In this document: positions 25,831 to 28,900 of the stretch, piece by piece | Position numbering within the stretch: position 1 is the stretch's first letter | Layout: every line of letters starts with the position of its first letter | Origin: Davidsoniella eucalypti | Taxonomy: Eukaryota; Ascomycota; Sordariomycetes; Microascales; Ceratocystidaceae | DNA length: 28,900 nucleotides | Assembly (NCBI GenBank): GCA_004009845.1 | Contig: RMBW01000265.1 | Span: 1 to 28,900, forward strand | Direction of reading: 5' to 3' | Made by a program: the position numbers and the translations under genes | Notes under the pieces: model-generated | What the model was told of the DNA's origin: nothing | The model's input: only the letters and a program-made list of their open reading frames with translations | Database searches by the model: none

Positions 25831-28800
25831 ATGGGAGCTAAAGGTTTATACTTAGATTTGTCTATTAATGAACTTTCGACTAAAGCTCTCGTCGACAGTG
25901 GCTGCTCTGCCTCGCCGTCGTCCTCCGCGCCTACTCCCCTACGCTACCCAAACCCAGCCTATCGAGCCTCGCAAGGTCTCCCTCGCCTCCTCCCAGTCCG
26001 ACCCCCCGGTCATCACTCAGATAGCACAGTTTACGCTACACCTACCTGACCACCACGAGGACATTTGGGCCTACGTCGTCCCCGGCCAAACCGAAGACCT
26101 GATACTCGGTCAACGCTGGCTCATCAACCACGATGTACACCTGCACCCTCGTTCTGGACAGATTGAAGTCACTACAGCTGAGGAGTTAACACCTGAGGAA
26201 TTCCACAAACTCTGCGACAACGACGACACTGCTGTTTACCGCATCACACTAGAAGATGTTAACAGAGCGTTGGAACAGAAAGAACTGGAAAGACCACCCC
26301 TCCCAGAATGGTTAAGACCTGTTGCCTCTGCGTTCGAAGCCAAAGCCTCGAAGGACCTCCCGCCACACCGGCCTGGAGTAGACTTGAAAATCGAGCTGCT
26401 GGAAGGGAAGACATTACCTGTACAATCGTTGTATCCGCTGTCTCGCGCAGAACTATTGGTAATGCAGAAGACATTGACCGAACTGTTGTCTACAAAGATG
26501 GATAAAGGACACAAAGTCTGAAGTGGGCTCTCCAGTGCTATTTGTAAAGAAACCTGGAGGTGGAATTCGTTTCTGCGTAGACTACCGCGCAGTCAACGCT
26601 ATTTCCAAAAAGGACTCATACCCCTTACCCCTTATCCACGACACCCTTCGGCAAATTTCGGAAGCCAAGTGGGTGTCCAAGGTCGATGTCATTGCTGCCT
26701 CCATCGTATTCGTATCGCCCCTGGCTACGAGGAGTTAACCGCATTTCGGACTCCCCTAGGGGCCTTTGAATGGAACGTTATCCCTTTCGGTTTGACTAAT
26801 GCCCCTGCTGCGTTCCAGCGTTACATCAATTCGGTCCTTCGGAAATGGCTAGGCATCAGCTGCAGCGCCTACATTGACGATGTAGACATCTACTCCAGTG
26901 GTACTGAGGAAGAGCACAGGAAGTTAGTGCTCGAAATTGTCCACGCGCTCGATCTCGCCGGCTACAACTCGACCTCCGCAAGTGCCAGTTCCTAGCTAAG
27001 GAAATCAAGTTCCTCGGCTTCATTGTTGGCCCAGGTATTGGCATCAAGGCAGACCCTGAGAAAACCCTTGCGATCCGCAACTGGAATTCTCCCACAACTT
27101 TGAAAGGTCTACGTGGATTCATCGGCTTTGTCAACTTCTATCGAGACTTTGTACCTCGACTGTCTGAAATGATAGCGCCGATGGTAGGGTTAACCAAGAA
27201 GGATACCCCCTTTGTCTGGTCTGACGCATGTGCGCACGCTTTCGCCGAGGTTAAGAGAGCCTTCCTCACTCCCCCTGTTCTGACCCCTTTGACCCGCTGA
27301 GAGAAACGGTATTGACCGCAGACTCTTCCGGTTACGCCCTGGGAGCAGAGTTGTCTCAGCGAGGAGACGATGGTCTCATGCACCCCATTGCTTTCTCTCA
27401 CGCAAGCTTACACCCCCCGAAGCCAATTACCCCATTCATGATAAGGAGATGTTGGCTATCTACTGGTCCATTCGAGAATGGCGCCATTTCCTCCTAGGGT
27501 TGACTTCGTGGTGTGGACCGACACCGTAACTTGGAGTACTTTCAAACCAAGAGAACGCTGGCCGAGAGACAACGCCGCTGGGGATATGAGCTTTCGGACT
27601 TTAGTTTCTGCCTACGCCACCGCCCAGGTACTGAGCAAGTTGTGCCAGACGCCCTGTCTAGAAGGGACCAGGACATGCCAGCCAACGAAAGTGACGACAG
27701 GCTGGCCAGTCGCTTCCACCAACTCCTCGAGAAGAGTGAGTCAAGCAACGACCTGGTGGTAATCGGCGCAGTTGGGCTCAGGAGCCTGACAAGGACGCGC
27801 CGACTGACGACAAGGCGACTAAGGAAGCTGTGACCTCCCCCTTCGCGGACCCCGAGATGACTAGCCTATGGAACCAGGCTCTGACCCAATGCAACCGTTG
27901 GTGGTTAGCTCGTAAACTAGTACGAGAAGGAGCTCGCTCATTCCCAGCCGACTGGGGTTTGCAATGGCAAATGAGCGAGTGCAAGTTAGACTCGGAAGGA
28001 AGACTACGCTGGCGCGATAGACTTTGGGTCCCTCACTACGAGCCCCTGAGGACAAGATCATCCAGCGAAATCCACGACTCTACCCTCGCAGGCCACCCCG
28101 GCAGAGCAATTACCCGTGACTTAGTGTCGCGCGAATATGCCTGGCCTGGCCTCACCAACGATGTCCGACAGTTCGTGTCGAATTGCTTTCTCTTGGAAAA
28201 AGCAAGATTTGGCGAGAGCAGAAGCGTGGCCTGTTGAAGCCCTGCCAGTACCGTCCAGACCTTGGTCTGAATTGGCCATGGACTTTATCGGCCCATTACC
28301 CCCTTCTGCTGGTTACACTTCTATCCTAGGAGTCACCGACCGCCTGTCGAAATCGCAAATCCTGATCCCCATGAAGGCCATTACCGCACAAGCCACTGCT
28401 GAAGCCCTGCTGATTCACGTCTTTTCCCACCACGGCTTCCCCCTTGCAATCGTTTCCGACAGAGGCCTCAATTTGCTCAGCTGTTTTGGGGCGAAGTATG
28501 CCGTCGCTTTGGGATTCAACGCCGCCTATCTACTGCCTTCCACCCCAGACTGATGGTAGTCAGGAGCGCAGCAATCAGGAGATTGAAACGTAACTTGCGC
28601 AATTTCTGTTCCTTCGCACAGGACGACTGGGCCTCACTACTGCCCCAAGCGCAATTGGCCTCAACAACCGCATTTCCTCAACCACTGGCCTCTCCCCTTT
28701 CTTCACCACTCATGGTTTCAACGTGGACATTATTGAGCCCTCCGTTCAAAGGTCCCCCTGCCTCTGACAAATCTCCTGTTTGTGGTGCCCAGGAATGGTT

Positions 28801-28900
28801 ATCCAAACTAAGCGACGCAACCCAATTCGCGATCGTAGCTATGGCTGCCACCCAGGAACACCAGGACCAGCGCTTAACCGTCTCCGTCAACCATCTGAGA
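25831..28900 (+). pseudogene. pol: A4 Pol, many frameshifts, right end outside window
   Basis: Protease, RT (AYIDDVDIYS near 26865-26895), RNase H and integrase core are all recognisable, but the frame changes at about 25905, 26505, 26700, 26960, 27290, 27395, 27500-27525, 27772, 28055, 28190, 28465, 28545, 28590 and 28660. Most are single missing bases in short runs of identical bases relative to A3, such as GGGG to GGG near 27498. The RT half is close to A2 and the integrase half close to A3. It is unclear how much of the damage is real. Confidence 0.88.

Larger units (their letters stand above)
24599..28900 (+). mobile_element. Ty3/Gypsy retrotransposon, family A, copy A4 (5' truncated, right end outside window)
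   Basis: Starts within gag at residue 212 of the 598-residue protein, directly after the A3 LTR. Its LTR, leader and gag N-terminus are missing on this side. It continues through gag and pol to the window end, inside the integrase C-terminal region. It has no promoter of its own, though the A3 3' LTR reads toward it. Confidence 0.92.

Overview
This window is a nest of retrotransposons from a fungal genome, most likely a filamentous ascomycete. The basis for that is a Tad1-type LINE carrying a C-terminal RNase H, chromodomain-bearing Ty3/Gypsy elements of the Tf1/sushi type, and one short gene remnant with a typical fungal intron (85 nt, GTAAGC donor, CTGAC branch site). No bacterial features, rRNA or tRNA genes were seen. 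The only non-transposon sequence I can recognise is about 0.2 kb at 3332-3546.

Layout, left to right. (1) 1-3331, minus: 5' part of Gypsy family A copy A1, cut by the window edge, with a broken gag and a 1.84 kb internal deletion in pol. (2) 3332-3546, minus: the last exons of an unidentified, apparently host gene. (3) 3547-8135 and 14617-15531, minus: a related but distinct Gypsy element, family B, with an intact 1200-residue pol; its gag is interrupted and has lost its middle. (4) 8136-14616, plus: family A copy A2 inside the gag of B, with two identical 181-bp LTRs, an intact gag, and a pol broken by small indels plus a 207-base run of N. (5) 15532-18203, minus: a LINE fragment (endonuclease, RT, start of RNase H). 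(6) 18204-24598, plus: family A copy A3, nearly intact, with one frameshift just before the chromodomain. (7) 24599-28900, plus: copy A4, lacking its 5' LTR, leader and the first third of gag, and running off the right edge.

How an element works: the LTR supplies promoter and RNA ends. An 11-nt sequence in the LTR is exactly complementary to the site just downstream of the LTR, which points to Tf1-style self-primed reverse transcription. The leader is an unusual array of 8-10 short hairpins at about 29-nt spacing. Gag (598 aa) has a hydrophobic N-terminus and one zinc knuckle. Pol (about 1200 aa, PR-RT-RNaseH-INT-chromodomain) lies in the -1 frame behind the gag stop, with a stem-loop at the junction that shows compensatory base changes between families A and B.

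The strongest candidates for undescribed biology are the leader hairpin array, the gag-pol junction element, and the hydrophobic Gag N-terminus. No complete LTR element has matching target-site duplications, which suggests recombination between copies or misassembly. Many frameshifts in A2 and A4 are one-base losses in homopolymers and may be sequence errors.
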